Below, one piece after another: positions 4,472 through 5,973 of a stretch of 5,973 nt of DNA. The translations under genes and the position numbers were made by a program. The notes under the pieces are model-generated. The model was given only the letters and a program-made list of their open reading frames with translations. It was not told the origin of the DNA and searched no databases. The DNA is from BS750m-G57 sp964392945. Its GTDB lineage: Bacteria; Planctomycetota; Phycisphaerae; SM23-33. Where the stretch lies: positions 1 to 5,973 of the forward strand of contig CAYMSH010000396.1 in NCBI GenBank assembly GCA_964392945.1. Direction: 5' to 3'. The stretch's first letter is position 1, and the number at the start of each line of letters is the position of its first letter.

Positions 4472-5973
4472 TTAGTCGGAAATCCTGGACAGCAGCGCCT
4501 TTGCTTCGTTGAGTAAAGCATCATCAAGATTATCTTTTGCGACAAACTTTTTGACTCTCGCGCTGAGGCCTTGCAGGGACGCCTTTTTTCTTCGCGGATC
4601 GGTTATACGAGCGGCCAGGTCGTATGTCTGGTGATACGCGACAAGCGTGTTGATGTATCTGATCCCGCGCAGCTCTTTGTAGCGGGCTATCATCGGTTTG
4701 GCTTCGGGGAGGCCAACTAAGTATCTTAAATAGCCTTTGATAGCAGTCAGGCCTCTTGCCGGCTCGGTTCTTGACTGATCCAGGAGGGTTTTGTTCTTGT
4801 TGGCGATCGAGGTCCGCAAACGTTCGGCGAAGATTTTGGCTTCCTTGCCCTTGGCGTCGTCAGTTTTGGCGGCCCTGTCCAGGACAGCGAGAATCCCCGC
4901 GTAAGGCCTTTTGGCCTGGAGGGCTTGCAGTGGGGCGGTGTTGTGAATGACTTTGAAATCGTCGCTCTGGATCCGGATGTCAGGATCGTTCTTTGCCTGG
5001 CCCGGTGATTGGGCTCCGGCGCCTTTGCGGGAGTTCACGTGACTGGCCAGCGCGTAAGCCGGCTTAGTTGTGCTGTACTGAATCGCGCCTATATCCCACT
5101 TGCCGCTTTTCGGCAGGGGCCTGCCGTCGAAGTCCGTTTTGTAGAGCTTGCTGAGGTTGATCCCTTTCCCGCGTAACGGGCTGTCGGCCTTGAGGTGATA
5201 ATCTCCCTTCTCCAAATCGACAAGAAACGGATCGCCGCTGCCGGCCTGCTTGTCGTCGCCTTTGTAAGTCGTGCGGGGCGACTTGTGCTTTGAGTACCAG
5301 TTGGCTGTCTTCAGGGCGCCGCCGGACCTGTTGCCGGTATATGGAGATGACGAATAGATAAACAGATTGTTCCTGAAATGGAGCCCCGAAGCTACGCCGA
5401 CAGGCGAGCCCCCTCGCACATCAATGCGAGCTCCGGAGTTCTGGGCCCTCCCGAATCCGTTGTATCGGGCGATCGTATTGTTATCGAAATAGATGTCCTT
5501 GCCCGGGGCCAGCATGAAGAGCCATGACTGGCCGTCGTAGCAGACATTGAACGATACTCTCCAGTTCTGGATCTCCATGGAATACCGAGGCCAGTCGTAG
5601 TCCCAACTGGACTCTATGAATCCTGCATTGCCTTCGGAATAGTTATGGTGAATGTAGATGTTCTTCTTGTGATAGTTGCCGCAATCTATTTCGATCGCTC
5701 CGCCGTCTGAGCCCCAGGGGCTGTCTTTGGTCCCGAAGTTTTTGATCGTGTTGTACGACACTTCCTGGTTGCCGATGTTCAGGTGTATCCCCATCGGTCC
5801 CCAGCTGCTTTTGGAAGTCCTCCACAGTGCATAACTCGGCCCGTCGAGATAGTTCTTCGTTATCAAAGTGTGCTCGCCGGCCGACATTATGCCCTGGCCG
5901 GTCTTGATGAATTCGCAGTTTCTGACAATGCAATGATCGGCGCCGCGATCGATACGCAGTGCGGCCAGTTTCG
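4472..5973 (-). CDS. Right-handed parallel beta-helix protein with alpha-helical C-terminal tail; N terminus outside window
   Basis: The frame is open from the right edge to TAA at 4472-4474, giving 499 visible residues. An internal Met at 5885-5887 is not the start, because upstream codons already show beta-helix repeats (HCIVRNCEFIKTGQGI). Repeated Asn-rich rungs follow, such as ITKNYLDG, VSYNTIKNF, IYIHHNYSE, VSFNVCYDG, YFDNNTIAR and FRNNLFIYS, typical of pectate-lyase-like folds. The helix closes with GDPFLVD, GDYHLKADSPLRGKGI, TDFDGRPLP and WDIGAIQY (codons ending near 5075), a common C-terminal cap of such exported proteins. After a linker, about 165 residues (about 4978-4475) are Lys/Ala/Leu-rich and predicted helical. 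Relatives include polysaccharide lyases, epimerases and binding proteins; I cannot assign an activity. A signal peptide, if present, is outside. The next gene on this strand is the lipoprotein at 4314. Confidence 0.9.
   Translation of the reverse strand, partial: KLAALRIDRGADHCIVRNCEFIKTGQGIMSAGEHTLITKNYLDGPSYALWRTSKSSWGPMGIHLNIGNQEVSYNTIKNFGTKDSPWGSDGGAIEIDCGNYHKKNIYIHHNYSEGNAGFIESSWDYDWPRYSMEIQNWRVSFNVCYDGQSWLFMLAPGKDIYFDNNTIARYNGFGRAQNSGARIDVRGGSPVGVASGLHFRNNLFIYSSSPYTGNRSGGALKTANWYSKHKSPRTTYKGDDKQAGSGDPFLVDLEKGDYHLKADSPLRGKGINLSKLYKTDFDGRPLPKSGKWDIGAIQYSTTKPAYALASHVNSRKGAGAQSPGQAKNDPDIRIQSDDFKVIHNTAPLQALQAKRPYAGILAVLDRAAKTDDAKGKEAKIFAERLRTSIANKNKTLLDQSRTEPARGLTAIKGYLRYLVGLPEAKPMIARYKELRGIRYINTLVAYHQTYDLAARITDPRRKKASLQGLSARVKKFVAKDNLDDALLNEAKALLSRISD

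Overview
The window looks like a piece of a polysaccharide-degradation region from a heterotrophic bacterium. The likely source is Planctomycetota or another PVC-type lineage. That placement is an inference from gene content and style: a Tat/lipobox-type sulfatase, a secreted GH9 enzyme, a right-handed beta-helix protein with an alpha-helical tail, and a moderately high G+C base composition. There is no rRNA or other phylogenetic marker here. All five protein-coding genes carry an export signal, or (for the one cut at its start) belong to a typically exported fold. I see no transporter, regulator gene, tRNA, rRNA, CRISPR array or mobile element.

Layout, left to right. Minus-strand block A (1-2287): a complete sulfatase (653-2287) is followed after 44 bp by the start of a GH9 glycoside hydrolase (608 down to the left edge, where it is cut). 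The short gap and the lack of a visible terminator suggest an operon. A 203-bp divergent intergenic region (2288-2490) follows. It holds a reasonable sigma70-like promoter for the rightward gene, an imperfect palindrome over its -35 box, and a small hairpin in the sulfatase leader. The plus-strand gene (2491-3759) encodes a secreted 422-aa protein that I read as an alpha/alpha-toroid (six-hairpin-like) carbohydrate-active protein without a recognised family. Minus-strand block B (3832-5973): a right-handed parallel beta-helix protein, cut at its N terminus by the right edge (4472-5973), then a small 160-aa lipoprotein (3832-4314) after a 157-bp gap that contains a long imperfect hairpin. The plus-strand gene and block B converge on a 72-bp gap with overlapping hairpins but no T-tract.

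Working together (inference): the sulfatase would remove sulfate esters, the GH9 enzyme would cut a beta-linked glucan-type backbone, and the beta-helix and toroid proteins would bind or cleave further linkages outside the cytoplasm. The target would be a sulfated polysaccharide, but the substrate cannot be read from this sequence. The parts with the least explained function are the toroid protein, the helical tail of the beta-helix protein and the small lipoprotein. No stretch longer than about 300 bases lacks a gene.
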